A DNA stretch of 63,110 bases, taken from Saprospiraceae bacterium. GTDB taxonomy: Bacteria; Bacteroidota; Bacteroidia; Chitinophagales; Saprospiraceae. Each line of letters starts with the position of its first letter. The first letter of the stretch is position 1. Positions 26,700 to 35,392 of the stretch are shown here, piece by piece. The stretch covers positions 1 through 63,110 of the forward strand of contig JAHDHU010000008.1 of assembly GCA_020631135.1 (NCBI GenBank), given 5' to 3'. The position numbers and the translations under genes were made by a program. The notes beneath the pieces were generated by a model, which ran no database searches, was not told the DNA's origin, and saw nothing but the letters and a program-made list of their open reading frames with translations.

Positions 26700-29600
26700 A
26701 TGAGAACTATCATTATCTATTTACTACTTCCGATTTTTTTGTTGATTTCAAGTCCTGCGAACTCCATGATGATGGATGATGTGACAGTGATAGTGTCTAA
26801 TGCGTGTGAGTCAAATGGATTAGGTACGATTGACGTAATGATAGATCCTTCTATAGCAGGACCATTTGATATTCAGTACATTCACACAAATGGTCCAGTT
26901 TGGCACGGTATAGTTTATGAAGCCTTTCATATACCAGCTGATTCTGATAGGTTGGATCTCCAAGGGGCTTCCTTAGGATCTTATTCAATACAAATTTTTG
27001 ATTCTGATTGCCGTATGGTTCTAATTTCTAATATTGAAGTGACGTTTTCAGATTTGGAAATCAAAGAGCCGAATAATATTAAGCCTACTGATTGCGGAGA
27101 AGATAACGGTAGAATAAGATATTTTGGATCAATGGCCACCGGAGGATCTGAACCATACAGCTTTATGTGGAGTAATGGCTCTACCTCAAATATTTTGAAC
27201 AACTTAGCAGCTGGAATTTATACGTTAACGGTTACCGATAATGAGGGTTGCACTCGTGAGAAATCATTTTCTGTAATGAATGCAAATTCTCCATCAATGG
27301 TTCAGTTAAATGCAAAACCTTCTTGTCCAAATATACCAAATGGAGAGATAATTGCATTATTTGAAAATCCAAATTCTAGCAATCCTTTAAATTTTGAATG
27401 GAATGTTCCAGGAGGAGTTCACTGTGCAAAGTATGGTAGTACTGGCACTTATCTTTGTAAAAACAATAATGTTTATCCTGGATTGTATAGTGTTACAGTA
27501 ACTGACCCATTAACTAACTGTTCGACTGTATATAGTTTACCGATTGAGGTAATCAATCAAGAAAGTCCTTTAACAATAGATGATTCAAATCTTACTTTGG
27601 TGAATAATTGTGATGCCCTATCAATTGGGTCGATTTCGAATTTGAGTATTTCAGGTGGGTTTCCTGATCCCAATTCTGGTGATTATGAAATTTCTTGGAG
27701 CACTGGAGATTCAGAATTAGATATTTTTAACCTAAGTGAAGGTGAATTCACTCTTACGGTTGTCGATTATTGTGGCAATGTGGTAGAAAGGTCTTTCACA
27801 ATTGATGGAAGTAATACAATTTGTGAGCAGATTAGTGTAAATCAATATACTTGCCAAGAAAATAAGCTAGAAATAATCCATGACCAAAACTTTCAAGGAG
27901 TCATTACTTGGCCCAATGGCAAAAAATTACATTTGGCTAATGGGGTGGTTTTTGGTGATTTAGAGTATAGTATTGACTCTCCAGGGGAATATTGTGTTTT
28001 TATAGAACCCGTAGGTTCCGAATCGTTTGAATCTTGTTTTACATTCATACCAGAGCAGACCATCCATTTGAAAATGGATAGTGAAACATTTGTTCCATTA
28101 GATACTCCTCCTCCTTTCACAAGTTTTTCTAATTGGAGCCAGCCTCAATTATGGGTGGAAGTAAATGGACAAATTGGGAATACAGAGTATGTATATGAAT
28201 GGAAGAGAAAAAGATGCAATTGGGACGATACAGAGTATTTGAATGAAAATATATATTTGATAAATCCAGAAATTACGTATTGGTGTATAGAATATACTGT
28301 TAACGTATATCATCCTGATTTCCCGGATTGTGCCAAGAGTAAAACTATTATACTAAGTGACGAATATCCAAGCTGTAATACGCCAAATTGGGATGAAAAT
28401 TATGTTTATTATTGTGGTTTGGATCATACCTTTTCTATCGACTTAAATCCTGGAGATGGTTGTTTATATCCATATGATGAAGCTAAGAACATTCAGTTTA
28501 TTTGGCCAGATGGTGAGATTTCTATAGTAAACAATGCAACTTCCCAAATTATTGGTAGGCAATCATGGTCACCACCTTCATATGCTACTTATAAATTTCA
28601 AATTATTCATGAAGAGGAAGGATTTCCATTGTATGAGAATATTACATACGCTAATTTTCGTCCTGAAAATTATCAATTTCATGCAAGTAACATAATAGAC
28701 GGTAATTATCCTCCGTTGCAGGGTTATGGCGAACTTTATTTTGGTTGTTTTACATCTGTCGATTGTAACAAAAAGAAAAAATTTTTCTACTATCAACACA
28801 AACCTTCGAATTCTTTATCACCTTGTAATTCAGGTCAACTAAATCTTGGTTGTTCTATGGAACCTTTCGATGTTCCTAACGATGTTGTATATTCTGCAGT
28901 GGAAGGACCAGGTGATTGTGTTTATTGTATTTATTATTCAGGATTGCCTATTGCAGGTAGTTATCCCTATGTGGCCCTGAGTTGTCCAAACTATCCGGAT
29001 TGGGAAGTAGGTATAGAATGTGATTTTGGAGAGTGCCCAGCTGGCATGTATTGTAATGAGCATGGCATTTGCCAACCAGCATGTTATCCTTATTGTGAAG
29101 AATGGGAATACTGTGACAACGAAGAAATTCCTGAAAACGGAGATTGTGTAGAAGGTAATGAATGCGATGAAATTATTTGTCCTGAAGGAATGATTTGTTT
29201 TGAAGGCGAATGCATTGAAACTAATTTATGTGAAGATTGTGAGGAACATGAAATATGCGTAAACGGAAAATGTGAAAATAATCCCAATTACTGCTATCCT
29301 CCATGTGTTCCAGGTCAAATATGCGAAAACAATGAATGCATAGGATGTCCTGATGTATGGATAGACATTGCGTATACAAACAATAATGACTGTTTTATAG
29401 ATTTTAAGGTTTATACAACGGAATCATTCTTAGGTCAAGTGATCATTTATCGAGATAATGAGGAGATTCATAATGCAACAGAAAATATCAGTGAATTTTT
29501 CGGTCCAACTGAATTTAGTTATAAGGTTCCTTCAACCACTGATTCTCTCAATAAATTAATTTATACTTACAAGATAGAAGTGATTAATGTAGAGGAACCT

Positions 29601-30761
29601 AATTGTCCCATAACAAAAAGGAGTAGACCTGGAACATGGTGCAAATCATACTTTCAAGACGACGGTTGTACCAAATCTCTAACCGGAGGTGGTGGAACAG
29701 GTACCGGAACGGTTTGGACCAATATTAATTTTTCTAACCCTCAATCTTTTATTCCTCATATTTTTGGTGGTGTTCCAAGTAATCACAACACTGAAGTAGC
29801 CATGGTTGAGACCAAGGGTTTTACAACGGAGGGATTTCAAGCAGGCGTATCAAATTGGAAAGGAGAGGGTATGGAACAAGGAGAAGATTTTTCTTACTTT
29901 GCTACAGGAGATGGTGAAAAATCTTACGGCGAAATACAAGGAGAAGTTGGTGTGGTCGATGCCGTAACAAGACAAAAAGTATATGTTCCTTTTGCTCAGA
30001 CTTATTCGGTTGTTCCAGTTGTTTTTGTGAATCGAATTGGTCAGTCCAGTGCTAATCCGAGTACTCCGAGAATTTCTAATGTTACGAAATTTGGATTTGA
30101 GCTTTACTTACAAGGCTCAAAAGCAGATCAAATTTCCGCTTTAGAGGAAGATGTCAGTTTTATGGCGCTGACACCAGGATCTGGAACCATAAATGGTAAA
30201 TTGGCATATGTAGGTACCACAGGTCAAGTGGTGGGTGATAAGGATTACGTCATGGAGTTTCCTATAAACTTATCTAAAGAACCAATATTTATCGCAAGCA
30301 TCCAATCAGAATCCGATAGTGATCCTGCCTTGATTAAATATACTTCCATAAGCCAAAACAGTATTGCCATGTTTTTACAAGAAGAAAATCATCTGGGATC
30401 AGGAGTAGGACACGCGGCTGAAAATATAGGATATTTAATTTTAGAGCCTTTTGATGACTGCGTAGATGACCCAGATCCTGTAGTAGATGACACGAGCATT
30501 GAGTTTAGAAATAATGTTGCCAAGAATCTAGCTGTAAAAGTTTATCCGAATCCATTTAAAAAAGTATTTTTCTTAGATGTCGAAACAGAGTCAAATACGT
30601 TTATGGTAGAGGTTTATTCTACAACAGGAGTAAAGCTATATTCTCAAAAGCATTCTAAAGGAGTTTCTAATATTGAAATGGGAGATTTTTCTTCTGGGAT
30701 GTATCTATTGAAGATATTAGGGGAAAATATTGAATATAGTACCAGGATAATTCAACATTAA
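26700..30761 (+). CDS. Giant multidomain T9SS adhesin with tandem lectin-like domains
   Basis: About 1353 residues. Signal peptide MRTIIIYLLLPIFLLISS; a SprB-like repeat (about 120-200, DCGEDNGRIRYFGSMATGGS...TLTVTDNEGC) and further Ig/PKD-like segments; a cysteine-rich zone (about 775-885) with repeated CPxGMxCxxGxC / CVNGKC patterns resembling EGF-type knots; two related beta domains (about 1010-1250), each ending in a strand like VSFMALTPG or IGYLILEP, reminiscent of H-type-lectin-like folds; and a type-A T9SS sorting domain (about 1280-1353). Upstream in-frame TTG 26640 and ATG 26655 would bury the signal peptide, so I start at ATG 26700. Divergent from the toxin; ended by a strong terminator. 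Binding target unknown. Confidence 0.83.
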   Translation: MRTIIIYLLLPIFLLISSPANSMMMDDVTVIVSNACESNGLGTIDVMIDPSIAGPFDIQYIHTNGPVWHGIVYEAFHIPADSDRLDLQGASLGSYSIQIFDSDCRMVLISNIEVTFSDLEIKEPNNIKPTDCGEDNGRIRYFGSMATGGSEPYSFMWSNGSTSNILNNLAAGIYTLTVTDNEGCTREKSFSVMNANSPSMVQLNAKPSCPNIPNGEIIALFENPNSSNPLNFEWNVPGGVHCAKYGSTGTYLCKNNNVYPGLYSVTVTDPLTNCSTVYSLPIEVINQESPLTIDDSNLTLVNNCDALSIGSISNLSISGGFPDPNSGDYEISWSTGDSELDIFNLSEGEFTLTVVDYCGNVVERSFTIDGSNTICEQISVNQYTCQENKLEIIHDQNFQGVITWPNGKKLHLANGVVFGDLEYSIDSPGEYCVFIEPVGSESFESCFTFIPEQTIHLKMDSETFVPLDTPPPFTSFSNWSQPQLWVEVNGQIGNTEYVYEWKRKRCNWDDTEYLNENIYLINPEITYWCIEYTVNVYHPDFPDCAKSKTIILSDEYPSCNTPNWDENYVYYCGLDHTFSIDLNPGDGCLYPYDEAKNIQFIWPDGEISIVNNATSQIIGRQSWSPPSYATYKFQIIHEEEGFPLYENITYANFRPENYQFHASNIIDGNYPPLQGYGELYFGCFTSVDCNKKKKFFYYQHKPSNSLSPCNSGQLNLGCSMEPFDVPNDVVYSAVEGPGDCVYCIYYSGLPIAGSYPYVALSCPNYPDWEVGIECDFGECPAGMYCNEHGICQPACYPYCEEWEYCDNEEIPENGDCVEGNECDEIICPEGMICFEGECIETNLCEDCEEHEICVNGKCENNPNYCYPPCVPGQICENNECIGCPDVWIDIAYTNNNDCFIDFKVYTTESFLGQVIIYRDNEEIHNATENISEFFGPTEFSYKVPSTTDSLNKLIYTYKIEVINVEEPNCPITKRSRPGTWCKSYFQDDGCTKSLTGGGGTGTGTVWTNINFSNPQSFIPHIFGGVPSNHNTEVAMVETKGFTTEGFQAGVSNWKGEGMEQGEDFSYFATGDGEKSYGEIQGEVGVVDAVTRQKVYVPFAQTYSVVPVVFVNRIGQSSANPSTPRISNVTKFGFELYLQGSKADQISALEEDVSFMALTPGSGTINGKLAYVGTTGQVVGDKDYVMEFPINLSKEPIFIASIQSESDSDPALIKYTSISQNSIAMFLQEENHLGSGVGHAAENIGYLILEPFDDCVDDPDPVVDDTSIEFRNNVAKNLAVKVYPNPFKKVFFLDVETESNTFMVEVYSTTGVKLYSQKHSKGVSNIEMGDFSSGMYLLKILGENIEYSTRIIQH

Positions 30762-30786
30762 AATTATAGCGTTAAGATTAAAAAAA

Positions 30787-30815
30787 CCCTCGACTGTTTG
30801 AGTCGGGGGTTTTTT
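30787..30815. terminator. Intrinsic terminator, second of a near-identical pair
   Basis: CCCTCGACT-GTTTG-AGTCGGGGG hairpin followed by a T run and preceded by A residues. The stem is the same as that at 20282; the loop differs. Confidence 0.87.
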
Positions 30816-30827
30816 ATTCAATAGCCA

Positions 30828-31008
30828 AGAGGTCTGGAGACCTTTGGCAAAACAACTTTAGATGAAGGTCTCTGACCTCTCATTGGATTTAGGCCATCGG
30901 AAGAACATCAAGTCATTTAGAGGCCAAGAACCTTAAATGTAGTTTCGAATTCCGGGACGAAGGTGTACTCACCTCTCGTCTGTAGGAGTTCAAGACGAAG
31001 ATCTCGTC
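30828..31008. repeat. Structured intergenic region with three hairpins
   Basis: This non-coding stretch (gap 30762-31022) contains a nested inverted repeat, AGAGGTC-tgg-AGACCTT (30828-30844) pairing with AAGGTCT-ct-GACCTCT (30865-30880); a second hairpin GACGAAGGTG-tact-CACCT-c-TCGTC (30956-30980); and a third, GACGA-n5-TCGTC (30994-31008), that shares its outer arm with the second. No open frame is supported. It may be the scar of a small repeat element or a structured 3' region of the downstream sensor operon (which ends at 31023). Confidence 0.55.
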
Positions 31009-31022
31009 GGCTTCAGTTGTTT

Positions 31023-32414
31023 CTAGTTGTCATTGTTATCTTCTAGTTTAAATTTAACCGGAAGGGTGTACTGTACATTTACTTTTTTGCCATTGTGTTC
31101 ACCCGGGATCCAGGTATAGTCAGCATTCATTTTTGTCAACATTTTGTCAACTGCATTTTGAAGGTGTATGTCTGGACTCCTTAAAAATTCTTTGTTAAAC
31201 ACCCAGCCTTCTTTGTCGACTACAAATCTTACCAATACCATTCCCTCCACTCCATTATTTCTGGAAACCTCTGGATAAGTAAGATTGTTGTAAATATATT
31301 TTAGCAATTTTTCGTTGCTGCAATTTTGTAATTCATCTCCAGAAAGGGAAGGATCACAACCAGGGAATAATGGCATTTTAGAAGGTTTAATGAAAACTTG
31401 ATCTTTTGACTCAGTTATTTTTACGGTCTCATTAGCACTGTCATAGTCAAAAATGGTAAATGTGTCAACACGCGTGATTTCATAAGGATCTTGTTGAGAC
31501 GTAACTTTTGCATCGATCGTATTTACTTTTTCTATGACATTTGTTTCGGAATCTTCTTGTTGACAAGAATGTATAAACAATGAGCCGAAACAAAGTATAC
31601 AAAACAAAAACGCAAAACGCAGAGGACTATTTTTAATTTTTTCTTGATTCATTTTTAGTAATCTTTTTTTAATGTTAGAAGAAAAGGGATTAATCATCCT
31701 CGGGCCCTGAGGATCTATAATTAATTGCAATAATATTTTTTTGTAATTTCTAAACTCCATAGAACTTGTCATGGCTTCATCCACTTGAAATTCATGCAGT
31801 AGTTCAATTTCTTTAGAGTACATCCATGATACTGGATGCCACCATACCAGTACCTTAAACAATTCGATAAATATTTTTTCGATCGAGTGATTATATCGGA
31901 CATGTAATTTTTCATGCTGTATAACTGTAGCAACTGTCTCCGGATCCGAGCAAATATTATCTGGCAGCACGACGTATTTCAAAAAAGAAAAAGGAGTTTC
32001 TGTCTCGGAAGATCTTAGAAGCGTAATCTCTTCTCTTTGGTCCACTTTGGCTTTGCTTATTATCCTGGCAATTACGTAAAGTGAGTATAAAAAACGCACA
32101 GTAAAAAACAGTGTTATGGAAATGATTAGATAGAATAAAAAATCTTCTAAGCTGATTGTTTTTTGTACACTTAATTGTTCTCCAATTTCGCCAATCCCAT
32201 TAGCCTGTATAAGGGTTTCTGGAAGTACAAGAGAATATATTAAAATTTCATTTGAAGCAAATTCGGGAATAAGTGGAAAGACAACACTTAGAAATATACT
32301 AGCCTTGATATACCAGCGCTGTATTTTGTAACTACTTGTACTGGATTTCAATAACAAATAGCCTAAACCAAACAGGGCCAATAAAGTGCTGAATTCAAAT
32401 AGGAATGCGATCAT
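31023..32414 (-). CDS. BlaR1/MecR1-type M56 metallopeptidase sensor with TonB C-terminal domain
   Basis: 463 residues. Four predicted membrane helices (N-terminal pair, about 90-110, and about 270-290) frame a cytoplasmic M56 zinc protease domain with the motif VIQHEKLHVRYNHS (HExxH, about residue 190). The C-terminal part is a TonB energy-transducer-like domain (YPEVSRNNGVEGMVLVRFVVDKEGWV). In characterised BlaR1/BlaI pairs the sensor's protease removes the BlaI repressor; here the TonB domain replaces the beta-lactam sensor, so the signal is unknown. It overlaps the blaI-like gene by four bases. Confidence 0.9.
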   Translation of the reverse strand: MIAFLFEFSTLLALFGLGYLLLKSSTSSYKIQRWYIKASIFLSVVFPLIPEFASNEILIYSLVLPETLIQANGIGEIGEQLSVQKTISLEDFLFYLIISITLFFTVRFLYSLYVIARIISKAKVDQREEITLLRSSETETPFSFLKYVVLPDNICSDPETVATVIQHEKLHVRYNHSIEKIFIELFKVLVWWHPVSWMYSKEIELLHEFQVDEAMTSSMEFRNYKKILLQLIIDPQGPRMINPFSSNIKKRLLKMNQEKIKNSPLRFAFLFCILCFGSLFIHSCQQEDSETNVIEKVNTIDAKVTSQQDPYEITRVDTFTIFDYDSANETVKITESKDQVFIKPSKMPLFPGCDPSLSGDELQNCSNEKLLKYIYNNLTYPEVSRNNGVEGMVLVRFVVDKEGWVFNKEFLRSPDIHLQNAVDKMLTKMNADYTWIPGEHNGKKVNVQYTLPVKFKLEDNNDN

Positions 32415-32782
32415 AGTTTTTCGTTTTTGGTTTCTTCAATTAAAGAAGCGATTTCTTTAATGCTTAAGTTTTCTTCTTTGGCAATAAACGAGACCAACTC
32501 TTTCATAGAACCACCGAAGTAGCTTCCAACGAGTTTCTTCAAAGAAAATTTAGAATATTGTTCTTGACTTACAATGGGGAAATATTCAAATGTTCGCCCG
32601 AATGCTTTGTGGTTAACGAAGCCTTTTTTTTCTAAGATGCGTACAAAGCTCGAAATGGTGGTCTGAGCAGGTTTTGGTTCTTCCAATTTTTCCATCAGTT
32701 GGCTAACGGTGCTGGGTCCGTGTTGCCAAAACAATTGCATTATTTCTTCTTCTGCTTTGGTAAGCTTTTTATTTTCTATCAT
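32411..32782 (-). CDS. BlaI/MecI-family transcriptional repressor
   Basis: 123 residues with the family winged helix: KLTKAEEEIMQLFWQHGPSTVSQLMEKL...TTISSFVRILEKKGFVNHKAFGRTFEYFPIVS, followed by a dimerisation helix region. The frame begins at 32812, but the family start MIENKKLTKAE is the ATG at 32782, two bases after the TPR gene's stop. Probably represses its own operon through the two AACTA-N6-TAGTT sites at 33938-33973. Confidence 0.92.
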   Translation of the reverse strand: MIENKKLTKAEEEIMQLFWQHGPSTVSQLMEKLEEPKPAQTTISSFVRILEKKGFVNHKAFGRTFEYFPIVSQEQYSKFSLKKLVGSYFGGSMKELVSFIAKEENLSIKEIASLIEETKNEKL

Positions 32783-32783
32783 A

Positions 32784-33926
32784 CTAATTTTTGGTCTTTT
32801 TGAGAAAGGCAATTTCTTTTAAATAATTTTTTCGCTCCAAGGCGTACTTCTTCCATTCCTTATTTTGGTGATCGGTATTTAAGTACTTTGTATAATACCT
32901 CACGCAAGTGCTTTTATCTTTATAATAATTGTCAGTAGCCAACGCCAACATAAAGTAGTTTTCTGGGTCTGTTTTATAGTCCAAAGATTTCTTGTAATGT
33001 TTGATGGCTAAGGGCCAATCTTTTTCCTCTTCTGCTAAAGTTGCAAGCTTATTATGATAAAGTGCAGTTTGTTTGGAGATGCCCGTTTCTAAAGCTCGAC
33101 CAAAATGGAATTTAGCATCTTCCATCTCATCAAGGTTTTCGTAAGCTATACCCAAATAATAATGAACTGACTCGGCATTTGGGTTATTCAATAAAATTTG
33201 GTGCAGTGTATGTATTGCCCGATCGAATGAATCAACTTTGACCAGACTAAAACCGTATATTTTATTAAAGTATTCATCTAGATCAATCCTTCCTTTAACC
33301 CACCGTAATTGTTGAGCTACCTTAGGATAGTCTTTTAGCTTATATGCAATTTTAGAATTGATCAATTGCACTTTAATGTTTTCTGGATCTAAATCAAGGC
33401 TTTTGTTCGATAGAGAATCTGCGAGTTCAATTCTCGATGTGGCAAAATAAAGTTCAGCTAATGCGTTAAGGGTCACAATGTCCTTAGGATTTAACCTATG
33501 TGCTTCGTTGTAGTATTTTTCAGCTTCCAAAGTGTAACCTGATTTTAAATAAAGCAATCCAAGTTTTCTGTGATACAAAGCATTTGAAGAATCATTGTTA
33601 ACTAAAGCAGTGTAATGTTTAATGGCTTTAGGTGGATTCAATTCGGCCTCAAATATTTTGGCCAATATCCGATGAGCAGCCAATTTATAAGTACTGTCAA
33701 GTAATAGCGAATCCAACAAGGGCTTGGCGTGTTTATTTTGACCAGTTCTTTGATAGAGATCTGCCTTTAGAAAGTTGCAATCATTGCTGGGACATTCTTT
33801 GAGTGCTTCCAATGCTGAGGCATAATTGTCTTTTTGAACAAAAGACCTTGCTGCATCTAGCGCCTCATTTTGACCATAGATCAAGAATCCGAAAAACATA
33901 AAGAATAAAGAGAAATGTAGTTTCAC
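32784..33926 (-). CDS. Exported tetratricopeptide-repeat protein
   Basis: 380 residues: signal peptide (MKLHFSLFFMFFGFLIYG) and at least eight TPR-like helix pairs with the usual G-Y/A-x-P spacing (ALYHRKLGLLYLKSGYTLEAEKYYNEAHRLNPKD, ESVHYYLGIAYENLDEMEDAKFHFGRALE). It is the first gene of an operon with the BlaI-type repressor and M56 sensor, so its expression should respond to the same signal. TPR proteins scaffold complexes; a specific partner is not visible. Confidence 0.85.
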   Translation of the reverse strand: MKLHFSLFFMFFGFLIYGQNEALDAARSFVQKDNYASALEALKECPSNDCNFLKADLYQRTGQNKHAKPLLDSLLLDSTYKLAAHRILAKIFEAELNPPKAIKHYTALVNNDSSNALYHRKLGLLYLKSGYTLEAEKYYNEAHRLNPKDIVTLNALAELYFATSRIELADSLSNKSLDLDPENIKVQLINSKIAYKLKDYPKVAQQLRWVKGRIDLDEYFNKIYGFSLVKVDSFDRAIHTLHQILLNNPNAESVHYYLGIAYENLDEMEDAKFHFGRALETGISKQTALYHNKLATLAEEEKDWPLAIKHYKKSLDYKTDPENYFMLALATDNYYKDKSTCVRYYTKYLNTDHQNKEWKKYALERKNYLKEIAFLKKTKN

Positions 33927-33935
33927 AATCGAAAT

Positions 33936-33973
33936 ATAACTAAAAATATAGTTATAAAACTAAAGCACTAGTT
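33936..33973. promoter_or_regulatory. Twin operators for the BlaI-type repressor
   Basis: Two copies of the inverted repeat AACTA-N6-TAGTT lie just upstream of the TPR-blaI-M56 operon: 33938-33953 (spacer aaaata, extended arms ATAACTA/TAGTTAT 33936-33955) and 33958-33973 (spacer aagcac). Their centres are exactly 20 bases apart, two helical turns. This is the arrangement expected for cooperative binding of a dimeric BlaI/MecI repressor. Confidence 0.7.
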
Positions 33974-34000
33974 GATTTATTGTGTTTTGACAAATTTCTT

Positions 34001-35350
34001 TCAAAAATTTTGGTATACCTTAAACCAACTCACGCCTTTTTTTAAATCTAAAACTGGCCTAAATTCTTTTTTAACTTGAATAGAATTGCTGTCTTTGGTT
34101 TCAATGTTTGAATATATGAGAATAGAATTTTTTTCGTAATTGGCAGTGAATTCAGAAAATACATTTGTCGTATTCCGATATCCGGCATGTTTATTACGTA
34201 AAGCGTTTTTAGTTAAAAAGCCGCAAGTGATAATTGGCTTTTGGTCAGCTTGAGATTCAATGTAACTAACTACTTCTTGTTGGAGAGGTATAAAATCAAG
34301 GTATGATAAGTTGGTATCTCTAATTGGTCTTCGATCATTTATGGACAAGCCAGAAATACACAATAGTAAGATACTCAAACAACTAAATATTTTAGGAGTT
34401 AAATACGCATTCGCGAATGCGAAAAAAGACAGAATCAATGGAACATACATCGGTAACATATATCGACCAGTGTAAAAATTCAATGATGAGAATAGAATTA
34501 AAGAACAGGAAAAAGACAATAATAGTATCTGATTAGAATCAAGCAGTAGCCTTTGTTTTGTAAATTTTAAAGCATAAATAGTAATTCCGACCAAGGACAA
34601 TAAGATCCAAAATCGAGCTTGATCAATGAAGTGATCCACAAATATTGGTTTGAGAGACTTTAATGAACTCAATGGATCTAATTTTAGCAAGTCGGTATGC
34701 TCAGGGTATAGAAACCAACCATGGGATGCTTTATTTGCCAATATGAAAATTCCAAAAACTAGTAATGGGCTTAATAGGAGCAGCATTCTTTTGATCAAGA
34801 ATTTTTCCCTTTTTAGAATATGCATAGCTAGCATGTGAAGTAAACCTCCGGCACATATTACGATTCCGCTTTCTTTGGTCAGTATAGCTAAACCAGCAAA
34901 CACAAAGTACAAGGTCCAGTTTTTTTGTGCAATACCGAAGACAGCGAAAAGTGAAAAAAACGCCAACAATATTTCAGGCAATAACATACTGGATTGAGCA
35001 AAAAATATAGATTGTAATATCAGATAGAAGACCACTACGACGCCTAATTTCTGATTGTATAATTTGCTGCTCACATAATAAGCACTAAGGATAAATATGC
35101 AGCTTATCATGAGTGAAAAAGCATGGAGACTTAACAAAGAACTACCAAATAATTTACCCCAAAGGGCTGCCAAAAAATGAAAAAGTAGCGGATGACCTCT
35201 GGACAATTCTACTGGAATGCTTGAAGGTGCAAGGGAAGGACCATGAAGGATCATCTCTTGGACAGCAGGCGCATAAACCCAAGCTTCGTCCCAAAAATGG
35301 GGTAGGGATAAATGGTTGAACTTAGCTACTATAAAAAGTAGTAAGCTCAA
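34001..35350 (-). CDS. GT39/ArnT-like membrane glycosyltransferase
   Basis: About 450 residues with roughly ten predicted membrane helices. The first periplasmic loop has the family acidic motif HFWDEAWVYAPAVQEM (D-E), followed by LSRGHPLLFHFLAALWGKLFG, typical of polyprenyl-phosphate-sugar-dependent transferases. Substrate unknown. The first standard start is TTG at 35350, which truncates the first helix; the same frame continues upstream (IQLIYRFILGLSLLLF) to the preceding gene's stop with no ATG, GTG or TTG, only ATT at 35389 or 35386 or CTG. The true start may therefore be AUU. Contains palindrome copy 2 (34406-34421). Confidence 0.85.
   Translation of the reverse strand: MSLLLFIVAKFNHLSLPHFWDEAWVYAPAVQEMILHGPSLAPSSIPVELSRGHPLLFHFLAALWGKLFGSSLLSLHAFSLMISCIFILSAYYVSSKLYNQKLGVVVVFYLILQSIFFAQSSMLLPEILLAFFSLFAVFGIAQKNWTLYFVFAGLAILTKESGIVICAGGLLHMLAMHILKREKFLIKRMLLLLSPLLVFGIFILANKASHGWFLYPEHTDLLKLDPLSSLKSLKPIFVDHFIDQARFWILLSLVGITIYALKFTKQRLLLDSNQILLLSFSCSLILFSSLNFYTGRYMLPMYVPLILSFFAFANAYLTPKIFSCLSILLLCISGLSINDRRPIRDTNLSYLDFIPLQQEVVSYIESQADQKPIITCGFLTKNALRNKHAGYRNTTNVFSEFTANYEKNSILIYSNIETKDSNSIQVKKEFRPVLDLKKGVSWFKVYQNF
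34406..34421. repeat. Iterated palindrome copy 2 (CGCATTCGCGAATGCG)
   Basis: Perfect 16-base palindrome inside the glycosyltransferase gene at 34001; in frame it gives FAFANAY, again the AFANA phase. Confidence 0.85.
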
Positions 35351-35392
35351 CCCTAGTATAAATCGATAAATCAGTTGGATAGGAATAATTCC

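Noticed and set aside
30828-31008. Hairpin region as an IS element or attachment site
   Set aside because: No transposase or integrase frame and no target duplication can be seen; only the hairpins are supported.
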